Shown here: one piece after another, positions 51,907-61,826 of the stretch
Position numbering within the stretch: position 1 is the stretch's first letter
How the letters are laid out: each line of letters starts with the position of its first letter
Origin: Janthinobacterium psychrotolerans
GTDB lineage: Bacteria > Pseudomonadota > Gammaproteobacteria > Burkholderiales > Burkholderiaceae_D
DNA length: 64,000 bases
Direction of reading: 5' to 3'
Assembly (NCBI RefSeq): GCF_001677885.1
Contig: NZ_LOCQ01000044.1
Span: 35,883-99,882 of the forward strand
Made by a program: the position numbers and the translations under genes
Notes under the pieces: model-generated
The model's database searches: none
What the model saw: only the letters and a program-made list of their open reading frames with translations
Told to the model about the DNA's origin: nothing

Positions 51907-53463
51907 ATGAACACTTCCCAGGTTTTGATCGTCGGCGCCGGCCCGACCGGCCTCATGCTTGCCTTGCGGCTGGCCCGCCACGGCGTGGCGTTTCGCATCA
52001 TCGACAGCAACAGCGGCCCGGGCGAGGCCTCGCGCGCGATGGCCGTCCATGCGCGCACCCTGGAGTTTTACCAGCAGATGGGCTTTGCCGACGAACTGGT
52101 CACGCTGGGCATCAGGATCGAGGCGATGCATGTGCACGAAGCAGGCAGGGAGCTGGCCAGCCTGCCGCTGGGCGAGATCGGCGCCGGGATCAGCCCCTAT
52201 CCTTTCGTGCTGAGCCTGCCACAGGATGAACATGAGTTGTTCCTGATCGGCAAGCTGGCGCGCGCCCATGTCGAAGTCGAGTGGAATACCACGCTGGAGA
52301 ACTGGGTGCAGCTCGACAGCGAAGTACAGGCAACCTTGATCAAGAACGGGCAGGTCCAGCATGGCGTGTTCGACTACCTGTGCGGCTGCGACGGCGCCCG
52401 CAGCACCGTGCGCGCCATCGCCGGCATCGATTTTTCGGGCGGCACCTATGACCACCGCTATTACGTGGCCGACGCCGAGGTGGCGGGCGACAACACCGAC
52501 CTGCAGGCGCATCTGGGCGCGAACACCTTTGCGCTGATGCTGCCGGTGCGCAGCAGCGGCAGCCAGCGCCTGATCGGCATCCTGCCCGACCGGCCCGACG
52601 GCGCGCCCGCCCCCGTGTTCGACGATATCCGCGGCGAGGTGGAAAGCTTGCTGAATATTCAGGTCAACCACGTCAACTGGTTTTCCACCTACCGCGTGCA
52701 TCACCGTGTTGCCCCGCAGTTTCGACGGCGCCGCTGTTTCCTGCTCGGCGACGCGGCCCACGTGCACAGCCCGGTCGGCGGCCAGGGCATGAACACCGGC
52801 ATCGGCGACGCCGTCAACCTGGCCTGGAAACTGGCAAAAAAACTGCAGGGCAAGGCCGGCGACGCCCTGCTCGATACCTATGAAAGCGAGCGCATCGGCT
52901 TTGCCCGCAGCCTGGTCGCCACCACCGACCGCGCTTTTCGCGCCATCGTGTCGCAAGGCGTGGGCGGGCGTTTGCTGCGCCGCTGGCTGGTGCCGCATGC
53001 GCTGCCCTATCTGTCGGGCTTCGAAGGGGCGCGGCGGCTGCTGTTCAGGACGGTGTCTCAAATCCAGGTGCGCTACGAGGACAGCGCGCTATCGGGCGGC
53101 CATGCCGAACATCTGCGCGGCGGCGACCGCCTGCCCTGGCTGTTCGATGGCACGCAAGACAATTTCACGGCGCTGCGCAGCATGGACTGGCAACTGCATA
53201 TCTATGGCGAGCCGGCGCCGGAACTGCTGGACGAAGCGCGCAGCCTGAAGCTGCCCGTGCATTGCTATACCTTCAATGCCGCCGCCAAACTGGCGAGCCT
53301 GAGCCGCGACTGCGCCTGCCTGGTGCGCCCCGATGGCCATATCGCGCTGGCCATGCAGCTGCAGCAAAGCGGCGCCATGCGCGCGCTGGCCTTGCGGCTG
53401 GAACTCGATTTCAGTGCGGCGACGCCAGCTGGAACGACGCCATCGCGCAAGGAACCAGCCTGA
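51907..53463 (+). CDS. FAD-dependent monooxygenase (PheA/TfdB-type aromatic hydroxylase)
   Basis: A 518-residue flavoprotein monooxygenase. FAD motifs: VLIVGAGPTGLMLALRLARH (GxGxxG) at the N-terminus, LCGCDGARSTVRAIAGIDFS (DG motif), and CFLLGDAAHVHSPVGGQGMN (GD motif with GGQG). This matches the pentachlorophenol 4-monooxygenase / phenol hydroxylase family. The start at ATG 51907 is used, because an upstream frame begins inside the dapD terminator. It lies between dapD and the arsC-like gene. The substrate, presumably aromatic, is not identifiable from context. Confidence 0.87.
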   Translation: MNTSQVLIVGAGPTGLMLALRLARHGVAFRIIDSNSGPGEASRAMAVHARTLEFYQQMGFADELVTLGIRIEAMHVHEAGRELASLPLGEIGAGISPYPFVLSLPQDEHELFLIGKLARAHVEVEWNTTLENWVQLDSEVQATLIKNGQVQHGVFDYLCGCDGARSTVRAIAGIDFSGGTYDHRYYVADAEVAGDNTDLQAHLGANTFALMLPVRSSGSQRLIGILPDRPDGAPAPVFDDIRGEVESLLNIQVNHVNWFSTYRVHHRVAPQFRRRRCFLLGDAAHVHSPVGGQGMNTGIGDAVNLAWKLAKKLQGKAGDALLDTYESERIGFARSLVATTDRAFRAIVSQGVGGRLLRRWLVPHALPYLSGFEGARRLLFRTVSQIQVRYEDSALSGGHAEHLRGGDRLPWLFDGTQDNFTALRSMDWQLHIYGEPAPELLDEARSLKLPVHCYTFNAAAKLASLSRDCACLVRPDGHIALAMQLQQSGAMRALALRLELDFSAATPAGTTPSRKEPA

Positions 53464-53586
53464 GCGATGCGGTGTTGCAGCGCCGCATCGCCACGCAACG
53501 ACTGTATAATGACGGCCAACCCCGTGACCTTGCACAAGCGCAAGCGTCGCGATCAAGCAATCCGCATCCTCCTGGCCCGACCCACT

Positions 53587-53940
53587 ATGACCATCACACT
53601 CTACGGCATCCCCAATTGCGATACCGTCAAAAAAGCCCGCACCTGGCTGGCTGACCAGCAACACGACTTTACCTTTCACGACTTCAAGAAACAGGGCCTG
53701 CAACGGGCGACGGTCGAAGCGTGGCTGACGCAATTGCCGTGGGATCTGCTGGTCAACAAGAAAGGCACGACCTGGCGCGCGTTGTCCGACGAGCGCCAGG
53801 CCAGCATTGTCGACGCGGCCAGCGCGCTTGAGCTGATGCTGGAAAACCCGTCCATCATCAAGCGCCCGGTGCTGGACCGCGACGGCCAGTTCAGCGTGGC
53901 ATTTTCAAGCGCGCAATACACCACCCTTTTTACGGCCTGA
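53587..53940 (+). CDS. ArsC/Spx family reductase-like protein (YffB type)
   Basis: A 117-residue thioredoxin-fold protein. It has one Cys in GIPNCDTVKKA at the N-terminus, KKARTWLADQ, and LLVNKKGTTWRALSD; the same pattern as E. coli YffB, which sits beside dapE. A typical arsenate reductase has a related CxxS/Arg site; this subgroup's function is unclear, and it may be a glutathione-dependent reductase. Its stop is three bases before dapE, so the two are co-transcribed. Confidence 0.88.
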   Translation: MTITLYGIPNCDTVKKARTWLADQQHDFTFHDFKKQGLQRATVEAWLTQLPWDLLVNKKGTTWRALSDERQASIVDAASALELMLENPSIIKRPVLDRDGQFSVAFSSAQYTTLFTA

Positions 53941-55080
<1,140 letters not shown>

Positions 55081-55134
55081 CTCATTACCGAGGCCCGTCA
55101 AGGCGGGCCAGAACACCGTCTTTCCGAGAATGCC

Positions 55135-56025
55135 ATGACCCCGAATCCGTTTACCACGCCACGCGACCTGCTGCGCTACGCCACCACCCGTTTCAACACC
55201 GCCAAGCTGTTTTTCGGCCACGGCAGCGCCGAGGCGTTCGACGAAGCGGCTTACCTGATCCTGCACACCCTGAAACTGCCGCTCGACAAGCTCGAACCCT
55301 TCCTCGACGCCAAACTGCTGCAGTCGGAAGTGGCGGCCGTGATGAACGTGATCGACCGCCGCAGCATCGACCGCGTGCCGGCCGCCTACATCACGCATGA
55401 GGCGTGGCTGGGCACCTATAATTTCTACGTCGACGAACGCGTGATCGTGCCGCGCTCGTTTATCGCCGAACTGATCCCCGAGTACTTTTCGCCGTGGGTA
55501 CCGGAGCCCGAATCGGTGGAGAACATCCTGGAACTGTGCACCGGTTCCGCCTGCCTGTCCATCATGATGGCCGACGCCTTCCCGAGCGCCACCGTGGACG
55601 CGGTCGATATTTCCGCCGATGCGCTGGCCGTGGCCAGGCGCAACGTCGACACCTACAAGCTCGCCGACCGCATCAACCTGATCGAGTCCGACCTGTACGC
55701 CAATGTGCCGGCCAAGAAATACAAGCTGATCGTCAGCAATCCGCCTTACGTCAATTCGCAATCGATGCGTTCGCTGCCACAGGAATACCTGGCCGAGCCG
55801 CAGATCGCCCTGGACGGCGGCAGCGACGGCATGGACCTGGTGCGCAAAATCATCGCCGGCGCGGCCGAACGGCTGACCGACGACGGCATCCTGATGATCG
55901 AAATCGGCAACGAGCGTGAATACGCGGAAGCGGCTTTTGGCGAACTGGGGCTGACCTGGCTGACCACCAGCGCCGGCGACGACATGGTGTTTTTGCTGAC
56001 GGCCGAGCAGTTGAAACTGGTTTAA
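55135..56025 (+). CDS. prmB: 50S ribosomal protein L3 glutamine methyltransferase PrmB
   Basis: A 296-residue SAM-dependent methyltransferase that modifies a glutamine of ribosomal protein L3. It has the SAM-binding NILELCTGSACLSIM motif and the Gln-binding SNPPYVNSQSMRSLPQEYLA. The N-terminal helical domain with RVPAAYITHEAWLG fits PrmB rather than PrmC. It follows dapE by 54 bases. A palindromic repeat lies just beyond its stop. Confidence 0.95.
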   Translation: MTPNPFTTPRDLLRYATTRFNTAKLFFGHGSAEAFDEAAYLILHTLKLPLDKLEPFLDAKLLQSEVAAVMNVIDRRSIDRVPAAYITHEAWLGTYNFYVDERVIVPRSFIAELIPEYFSPWVPEPESVENILELCTGSACLSIMMADAFPSATVDAVDISADALAVARRNVDTYKLADRINLIESDLYANVPAKKYKLIVSNPPYVNSQSMRSLPQEYLAEPQIALDGGSDGMDLVRKIIAGAAERLTDDGILMIEIGNEREYAEAAFGELGLTWLTTSAGDDMVFLLTAEQLKLV

Positions 56026-56033
56026 TGGAATTG

Positions 56034-56114
56034 GTAGGTCGGATTAGCGTAGCGCAATCCGACATGCCTGTGCGGCACCCGTCGGATTACGCTCTTCGGG
56101 CTAATCCGACCTAC
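56034..56114. repeat. Palindromic intergenic repeat (REP-like)
   Basis: GTAGGTCGGATTAG at 56034-56047 is exactly inverted at 56101-56114, and a second pair (AATCCGAC, GTCGGATT) lies inside. The whole 81-base block can fold into a nested hairpin between prmB and the ABC-F gene. Similar GTAGGTCGGATTAG/CTAATCCGACCTAC elements are dispersed in many proteobacterial genomes. No other copy is seen in this window. Confidence 0.85.
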
Positions 56115-56163
56115 ACGATATTTTTACGGCGAGGGTCCAAGCCCAGCCTTCACAAAGAAAAAA

Positions 56164-58155
56164 ATGATACGTTTCCTACAAGTAAGCCTGATGCGCGGCA
56201 TCAAACCGTTGCTCGAACAGGTCGACGTCACACTCAACCCGGGCGACAAGATCGGCCTGATCGGCGCCAATGGCGCGGGCAAATCGAGCCTGTTCGCGAT
56301 GATGCGCGGCGAGCTGCACCCTGACCAGGGCGAGATCGATTTCCCGGCCAAATGGCGCGTGGCTTACGTGGCGCAGGAAACCCCGCCGCTGGACCGCGCC
56401 GCGCTCGATTACGCGATCGACGGCGACGCCACCTTGCGCAAGCTCGAAGCGGAACTGGCGTACCTGGAATCCCAGCCGGAGACCACGGAAAACGGCATCG
56501 CCATCGGCAATATGTACAGCGCCCTGGCCGACGCCGACGCCTACACGGTGCAGTCGCGCGGCGAGCAACTGCTGCTGGGCCTGGGCTTCACCCTGGACCA
56601 GATGCAGCAGCCGGTGGCCAGCTTCTCCGGCGGCTGGCGCATGCGGCTGAACCTGGCGCAAGCGCTGATGTGCCCGTCCGACCTGCTGCTGCTCGATGAG
56701 CCGACCAATCACCTGGATCTGGACGCCATCATCTGGCTCGAAGACTGGCTCAAGCGCTATGCCGGCACTTTATTGATCATTTCCCACGATCGCGACTTCC
56801 TCGACGAAGTGGTCAACGTGGTGGTGCATATCGACGAGCGCAAGCTGAAACGCTATTCGGGCAACTATTCGAGCTTCGAGCGCCAGCGCGCGGCGCAGAT
56901 GATCCTGGCCGCCGGCGCGCTGGAAAAGCAGCAGCGCAAGCGCGCCCACCTGGAGTCGTTCGTCAACCGCTTCAAGGCCCAGGCCTCGAAGGCGCGCCAG
57001 GCGCAGAGCCGCATGAAGGCGCTGGCCAAGATGGAAGAACTGGCGCCGCTGCGCGCCGCCGCCGAATTCTCGTTCGAGTTCCGCGAGCCGCTCTCCGCGC
57101 CGAACCCGCTGCTGGTGATGGAAGACGTCGATGCGGGCTACAAGATCGAAAACGAAGCGACCGGCGAAGTCACGCATAAAACCATCGTCAACGGCATCAA
57201 GTTTTCGCTGCAGATCGGCCAGCGCATCGGCTTGCTGGGCCAGAACGGCGCCGGCAAATCGACCCTGATCAAGACCATCGCCGGCGAACTGATGCCTTTG
57301 AGCGGCGACGCCACCATGGGCAAGGGGCTGAACATCGGCTACTTCGCCCAGCACCAGGTGGAAATGCTGCGCCATGACGAGTCGCCGCTGTGGCACTTGT
57401 CGAAGATCGCGCCGACCACGCGCGAGCAGGAACTGCGCAACTTCCTGGGCGGCTTCAATTTCCCCGGCAATATGGTCACCGCCTCGATCGCGCCGTTCTC
57501 GGGCGGCGAAAAGGCGCGCCTGGCGCTGGCGCTGATCGTCTGGCAACGCCCGAACTTGCTGCTGCTCGATGAACCGACCAATCACCTGGACCTGGAAACG
57601 CGCGAAGCGCTGACCGAAGCGCTGGCCCAGTTCGAAGGCACGCTGGTGGTGGTATCGCACGATCGCCACCTGCTGCGCGCCACCACCGACGAATTCATCA
57701 TCGTGGCCGATGGCAAGCTGCAACCGTTTGACGGCGACCTGGACGATTACAAGGACTGGCTGTTCAAGACCAAGCTGGGCAAGGGCACCGACGTGCTGCC
57801 GGCGGCCGGCAAGGCCAACAAGACCGACTTCCCGGTGGTGTCGCCTGTGGTGGCCGCCGCACCTGCCGCCCCCGTGCGCGACAAGCGCAAGGAAGCCGAA
57901 GAACGCCAGAAAACGGCCGCCCTGCGCAAGCCGATCGAGAACAAGATCAAGCGCCAGGAAGAGCAGATCGCCAAGCGCAATGCGCAAAAAGCGGAAACCG
58001 ACGCCAAGCTGGGCGAGCCGACCATCTACGATGCGGCCAACAAGGCCAAGCTGAAGCAGCTGCTGGCCGACCAGAGCTTCTTTACCAAGGACCTGGCGCA
58101 GCTGGAAGCGGAATGGCTGGACCTGCAGGACCAGCTGGAAAAACTGGGCGCGTAA
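56164..58155 (+). CDS. ABC-F family ATPase (YheS/Uup-like)
   Basis: A 663-residue soluble protein with two ABC domains and no membrane segment. Walker A sequences are GANGAGKSS and GQNGAGKST; signature motifs are SFSGGWRMRLNLA and PFSGGEKARLALA; Walker B is LLLLDEPTNHLDL twice. The linker (about 245-300) is charged and helical, and the C-terminal region (about 560-660) is a Lys/Glu-rich coiled coil (KRKEAEERQKTAALRKPIEN). This layout matches YheS, which acts on ribosomes. A strong terminator follows. Confidence 0.92.
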   Translation: MIRFLQVSLMRGIKPLLEQVDVTLNPGDKIGLIGANGAGKSSLFAMMRGELHPDQGEIDFPAKWRVAYVAQETPPLDRAALDYAIDGDATLRKLEAELAYLESQPETTENGIAIGNMYSALADADAYTVQSRGEQLLLGLGFTLDQMQQPVASFSGGWRMRLNLAQALMCPSDLLLLDEPTNHLDLDAIIWLEDWLKRYAGTLLIISHDRDFLDEVVNVVVHIDERKLKRYSGNYSSFERQRAAQMILAAGALEKQQRKRAHLESFVNRFKAQASKARQAQSRMKALAKMEELAPLRAAAEFSFEFREPLSAPNPLLVMEDVDAGYKIENEATGEVTHKTIVNGIKFSLQIGQRIGLLGQNGAGKSTLIKTIAGELMPLSGDATMGKGLNIGYFAQHQVEMLRHDESPLWHLSKIAPTTREQELRNFLGGFNFPGNMVTASIAPFSGGEKARLALALIVWQRPNLLLLDEPTNHLDLETREALTEALAQFEGTLVVVSHDRHLLRATTDEFIIVADGKLQPFDGDLDDYKDWLFKTKLGKGTDVLPAAGKANKTDFPVVSPVVAAAPAAPVRDKRKEAEERQKTAALRKPIENKIKRQEEQIAKRNAQKAETDAKLGEPTIYDAANKAKLKQLLADQSFFTKDLAQLEAEWLDLQDQLEKLGA

Positions 58156-58170
58156 GCGGCCCGCAAAACC

Positions 58171-58196
58171 AAAGACGGCGCCAGCCGTCTTTTTTT
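58171..58196. terminator. Terminator after the ABC-F gene, overlapping the cheW-like stop
   Basis: Stem AAAGACGGC / GCCGTCTTT (58171-58179 with 58184-58192) closes on GCCA and ends in a T-run to 58196. The T-run contains the stop codon of the convergent cheW-like gene, and the A-rich left flank makes the hairpin work in both directions. Confidence 0.9.
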
Positions 58197-58665
58197 ACGC
58201 CACGCGCACCGGATTGGCGCTGCGGATCGCCATCAGCCGGTCGATATCGACCAGGATCAGGCGCCGCCCGTGCGCCACGCCCAGGCCGATCAGGTAGTCG
58301 GCCTCCAGCGCGCCCACGCCCGGCACCGGATGGATGTCAGCGGTGGACAGGCTGACGATATCGTGCACCTCATCGACCAGCAGGCCCATCACGCAGCTGC
58401 TCAGCTGCAGGATGATCACGTCGAGCGTGGGCGCCGGCGCCTGGCTGTGCATGCCGAAGGCGGCGCGCATGTCGACGATGGGGATGATCATGCCGCGCGA
58501 AACGGCCACGCCATGCAGCAGCGCGCCTTCCGAGGAAAAGCGGTCCAGTTCCCGGAACGCACGCAGTTCGCGCACGCGGCCGTACGGCAGACCGTAGTCG
58601 AGTCCGCCAAGGCGAAAGCTCAGGTAGTGCGATGCCGCGGCACATGGCGTCGTCGTGGGCTGCAT
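58195..58665 (-). CDS. CheW-like chemotaxis coupling protein
   Basis: A 156-residue single CheW domain: SFRLGGLDYGLPYGRVRELR, HGVAVSRGMIIPIVDMRAAF, and GLLVDEVHDIVSLS are the core strands. CheW links chemoreceptors to the kinase CheA. It lies far from any cheA in this window, but two receptors (12798 and 29935) are present. The stop sits in the T-tract of the opposite gene's terminator. The first ATG (58663-58665) is used. Confidence 0.88.
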   Translation of the reverse strand: MQPTTTPCAAASHYLSFRLGGLDYGLPYGRVRELRAFRELDRFSSEGALLHGVAVSRGMIIPIVDMRAAFGMHSQAPAPTLDVIILQLSSCVMGLLVDEVHDIVSLSTADIHPVPGVGALEADYLIGLGVAHGRRLILVDIDRLMAIRSANPVRVA

Positions 58666-58843
58666 GGGCGTCCTTTCAATGGCATGCGCGAAAAGCCCAT
58701 GCTAGCGAACTGGCCGGCAGCTGGCTTGTCGCACATCAACTTGCCCATAGCACACTTTCAGCAGGGAGGTCGTTGCTTGCGCCAGCACAGTGCGCCCCTC
58801 CGCTTCGCTTACAATGGAGGCCTTTCCGATCCCCAGGCTGGCC

Positions 58844-59242
58844 ATGCAACACCTCGTCAATCCCGCCGAAGTCGAATTTTCCGCCATCCGCGCCCAGGGG
58901 CCGGGCGGGCAGAACGTCAACAAGGTGTCCAGCGCCATCCATCTGCGCTTTGCCATCGCCGCCTCGTCGCTGCCCGAAGCGTACAAGGAGCGGCTGCTGG
59001 CGCTGCGCGACAGCCGCATCACCAAGGACGGCGTGCTGGTATTGAAGGCGCAGCAATCGCGCAGCCAGGAACAGAACAAGGAAGAGGCCTTGCGCCGTTT
59101 GCAGGAAATCATCGACAGCGTGACCTTCCTGCCCGCCGTGCGGCGCGCCACCAAGCCCACGCGCGGCTCGCAGCGGCGCCGGCTCGACAGCAAGAGCACG
59201 CACAGCGCTCTCAAGCAGTCGCGCGGCCGGGTGACAGACTAA
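58844..59242 (+). CDS. arfB: Alternative ribosome-rescue factor ArfB (peptidyl-tRNA hydrolase)
   Basis: A 132-residue release-factor-like protein that frees ribosomes stalled without a stop codon. The catalytic GGQ lies in IRAQGPGGQNVNKVSSAIHL, followed by an Arg/Lys-rich C-terminal tail (GSQRRRLDSKSTHSALKQSR) that enters the empty mRNA channel. Length and tail match ArfB (YaeJ). The start is the ATG at 58844; the longer open frame to 58790 was rejected. Its end overlaps the convergent DUF342 gene by four bases. Confidence 0.94.
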   Translation: MQHLVNPAEVEFSAIRAQGPGGQNVNKVSSAIHLRFAIAASSLPEAYKERLLALRDSRITKDGVLVLKAQQSRSQEQNKEEALRRLQEIIDSVTFLPAVRRATKPTRGSQRRRLDSKSTHSALKQSRGRVTD

Positions 59243-61110
59243 ACGGGATCGAGTGGCGGCGGACTATACGTCCAGTCCAGGCTGCCGCTGCTGTCGGCAA
59301 ACACCATCTGCGTTACCGGTATCGCACTGTGCAGCAGGGCCTTGATTTCCTTCGGCCCCAGGTCGTAGACCTTGACCTGTCCCGGCGGCACCACCATCGA
59401 GCGCACGATGGTGTCGCCATCGACCAGCCCCAGCCAGCAGCGGGACTGGCCGGCCGTCGCCGCGCGCTGCACGCGCCCGTCCTCGGCCAGGGACAGCATC
59501 TGCGCCTGCAAAATTTCCGATTGCTTCACTTCCACCCGCAGCCGCGCCACCTCCTTGAGCACGGGTGCGATGCGGGCCGCCAGCTTGTCGTATGGCGCCT
59601 GCTGGGCCGGCTGCAACACCAGCTCGCCGCGCCGCAGCTGGCCGGCCAGGGTCAGGTAGCTGCGCACTTCCGGCAATTGCGCGATGGCGTCGATCTCCTG
59701 CTGGCGTTTGCGCTGCATTTGCCCGTACTGGGCCGCGCGGGCCACGCTGCCGGCGATCTTCTCTTCCAGCAGCGACAAGTCCGGCACCAGCGGAAAGGCG
59801 CGCAGCTCGACCTGCTTGCGCGCGCCGGCGCTGCCGATGCGGATGGTGCGCGCCGCCACCGCGCAACCGAGCGCCATTTCGATGACGACCTCATCGGCAA
59901 TGATGTCGCAATTGCTGGCATGCTCGATCACCACGCGCGTGCCGGAGATGACGCAGCTTTCGGCGCGCGCAAGCCGTACTTCGCCGTTGCGGGTCTGGAT
60001 CACGGCGCCGGAGGCCACGCCGTCGACGCGGATATCGCCCTGCTCGCTGACGGCGGTGCCGCCGACCAGATTGCTGTGCAACAAAATGGTGCCGCCTTGC
60101 GAATGCAGGCGGCCGTAGACATGGCCGTGGATGGTGATGTCGCTGCCGTCGAGTTCGCGCTGTTCCTGCACCTCGCCGTATTCTTCATACGCTGCGCGCA
60201 GCTTCAGGTTGCCGGTGGTGCGGCTGCTGACGCCCTCGCGGCTGACGATCTTGTTACCGATGGAAATCTTGCCCTGCTCGTCGATATTCAGATAGCCTTC
60301 CATGGCGGCCACCAGAAATTCGCCATCGCTGCAGCGTTCGACGGCGGTGCCCTCGCCAGCCACCGTGGCCAGCTCGACTTCCAGCGGCGGCGGTGGCGGC
60401 AACACGGCGCCATCGAGCGCAAAGCCGGGCAAGCCGGGAACCGACGGCAGCTTGTACAGCAGGCGCGCATGCTTTTTGACTTGCGGGAAACGGTTCTTGA
60501 AGCTGAGCAGGTCCAGCCGGCCGTTCGAGCGCTCGCGCGGTGCGTCGTTGCGGTGGATGCCTTGCGATACCTCCACCAATTGCGCGTCGCGCCCCGGCTG
60601 CGGCGGCAAGGCGCGCGCCACCGTGATGCGCTCGGCCTTGCCGGAGGCGATCATCGCGCGCACCACGCCGCTGTCGATGCCGTAAAACACCCCCTTGGCC
60701 CACAGCGCGGCGACCATCTCGTCAAAATCGCGCATAACCGGCACGCGGCTGTCCTCGCTCGACGGTACGGCCTCGAAATAGCAATCGGCCACCTCGCCGC
60801 CGACCTTGATATGTTCGTACAGCTCGCGCCGCAGCGGCGAGAAAGGCGCCACGCTGGCGGCGATACGCACCACGGCTTCGCCCTTGGGCGGCGTGCGTGG
60901 CGCCGGGGCGTGGTACAAGGTCATCAGGAAAAGAGGATAGTCGATGCCGGCCAGTAGCATGCCGGACTGGAATAGCTGGTCGACGGCCGAACGCAGTTGC
61001 TGCGGCGCCAGCGACAAGTCGAAAAACACCCCATCCTTGCGTTGCAGCAGGCCTGGCGCAAGGCTGCCAGCCTGGCTGTCGCCAGGCCCTGGTGTTGCTT
61101 CATTGCTCAC
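59239..61110 (-). CDS. DUF342 / FapA-like protein
   Basis: A 623-residue soluble protein. The central part (about 255-420) is a string of short beta-strand repeats (ISIGNKIVSREGVSS, ITIHGHVYGRLHSQGGTILL, VVIEHASNCDIIADEVVIE) forming a right-handed helix of the FapA/DUF342 family, followed by a coiled coil (about 445-540). It starts at GTG (61108-61110), after GGGGGACGCA. The N-terminal region, about 1-200, is variable and contains MRDFDEMVAALWAKG. FapA-type proteins affect flagellar or cell-surface targeting in other bacteria; that role is an inference here. Confidence 0.82.
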   Translation of the reverse strand: MSNEATPGPGDSQAGSLAPGLLQRKDGVFFDLSLAPQQLRSAVDQLFQSGMLLAGIDYPLFLMTLYHAPAPRTPPKGEAVVRIAASVAPFSPLRRELYEHIKVGGEVADCYFEAVPSSEDSRVPVMRDFDEMVAALWAKGVFYGIDSGVVRAMIASGKAERITVARALPPQPGRDAQLVEVSQGIHRNDAPRERSNGRLDLLSFKNRFPQVKKHARLLYKLPSVPGLPGFALDGAVLPPPPPLEVELATVAGEGTAVERCSDGEFLVAAMEGYLNIDEQGKISIGNKIVSREGVSSRTTGNLKLRAAYEEYGEVQEQRELDGSDITIHGHVYGRLHSQGGTILLHSNLVGGTAVSEQGDIRVDGVASGAVIQTRNGEVRLARAESCVISGTRVVIEHASNCDIIADEVVIEMALGCAVAARTIRIGSAGARKQVELRAFPLVPDLSLLEEKIAGSVARAAQYGQMQRKRQQEIDAIAQLPEVRSYLTLAGQLRRGELVLQPAQQAPYDKLAARIAPVLKEVARLRVEVKQSEILQAQMLSLAEDGRVQRAATAGQSRCWLGLVDGDTIVRSMVVPPGQVKVYDLGPKEIKALLHSAIPVTQMVFADSSGSLDWTYSPPPLDPV

Positions 61111-61244
61111 TGCGTCCCCCGATCGCGAAACTGGTCAAATTGCATTGCAACAATATCACGGGGAAGCCCGGCGTGCGTGCCTGGCAGTGTCGGGAGACAC
61201 AAAAAATTGAAGGGGCCGGGTGGCGGCAAAACCGCCTGCCTGGC

Positions 61245-61631
61245 TTAGCGGCGTGGTGGATTGGAATAGATATCCTGGCCGACTTCGTTGATCTGGCGGC
61301 GCAGGTCTCGGCGCTCGTCGGGGGTCATGCGGCCGGTGCGGCGCGCCGCATCGGCGCCTTCGCTGGCGCGGCGCTGCTCTTCGACACGCGTGTCGAAACT
61401 GCGTGCATCACGCTGTTCGCGCAGTCGGTTATCATTGTTGCGCTGCGGCTGTTCGAAGCGCTGCGATTGCAGCTGCTGCTGGTCGTCACGGCGCGGCGGC
61501 TGCTGCGCCTGTGCCTGGACAACGCCACAGGCCAGTACCGCGCTCAACACCAACGAAGACAGCACATGCACGGCAGGTGCGGACGCAGATGTGCTGGGAG
61601 CGGTGTGAATTTTTTGGCTGACGTTATTCAT
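61245..61631 (-). CDS. Small secreted Gln/Arg-rich protein
   Basis: A 128-residue protein with a hydrophobic segment at about 24-42 (LSSLVLSAVLACGVVQAQA) that looks like an N-terminally extended signal peptide ending AQA. The mature part is very rich in Gln, Arg and Asp and low in hydrophobic residues, probably disordered (QQPPRRDDQQQLQSQRFEQ). The last 30 residues (MTPDERRDLRRQINEVGQDI) form an amphipathic helix often found at the end of small exported proteins of unknown function in this order. It is divergent from ompR. Function unknown. Confidence 0.68.
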   Translation of the reverse strand: MNNVSQKIHTAPSTSASAPAVHVLSSLVLSAVLACGVVQAQAQQPPRRDDQQQLQSQRFEQPQRNNDNRLREQRDARSFDTRVEEQRRASEGADAARRTGRMTPDERRDLRRQINEVGQDIYSNPPRR

Positions 61632-61712
61632 TGAGTTCCTCTTCCGCGATGCCGTATAAACATAAAGCTCAATTCCACTGTGTCCCCAGTGTATGATGCT
61701 TTACACGGTGCA

Positions 61713-61750
61713 GTAAGAGTAATTGGGTAAAGTTTGTAACAGTATGTAAT
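61713..61750 (+). promoter_or_regulatory. Cluster of five GTAA repeats, probable OmpR binding region
   Basis: GTAA occurs on the plus strand at 61713, 61719, 61727, 61736 and 61746. The last two form TTGTAACAGTATGTAAT, direct half-sites ten bases apart as in OmpR boxes. The cluster ends 16 bases before the -35 box of ompR, an ideal place for autoregulation. Confidence 0.5.
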
Positions 61751-61766
61751 GGGTCGCACCAGCCAC

Positions 61767-61794
61767 TTGATCGTGCTGCGCCAGGCGTTACTAT
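61767..61794 (+). promoter_or_regulatory. Candidate sigma-70 promoter of ompR-envZ
   Basis: TTGATC (61767-61772) and TACTAT (61789-61794) are 16 bases apart. Transcription would begin near 61801, leaving a leader of about 26 bases. Confidence 0.45.
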
Positions 61795-61826
61795 AGCAAC
61801 CAATATAAGATAACACGACCTACCAA

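Noticed and set aside
58270..60957. Plus-strand open frame of 895 codons over cheW-like, arfB and DUF342 genes
   Set aside because: It runs through three genes of known family and has no recognisable domain.
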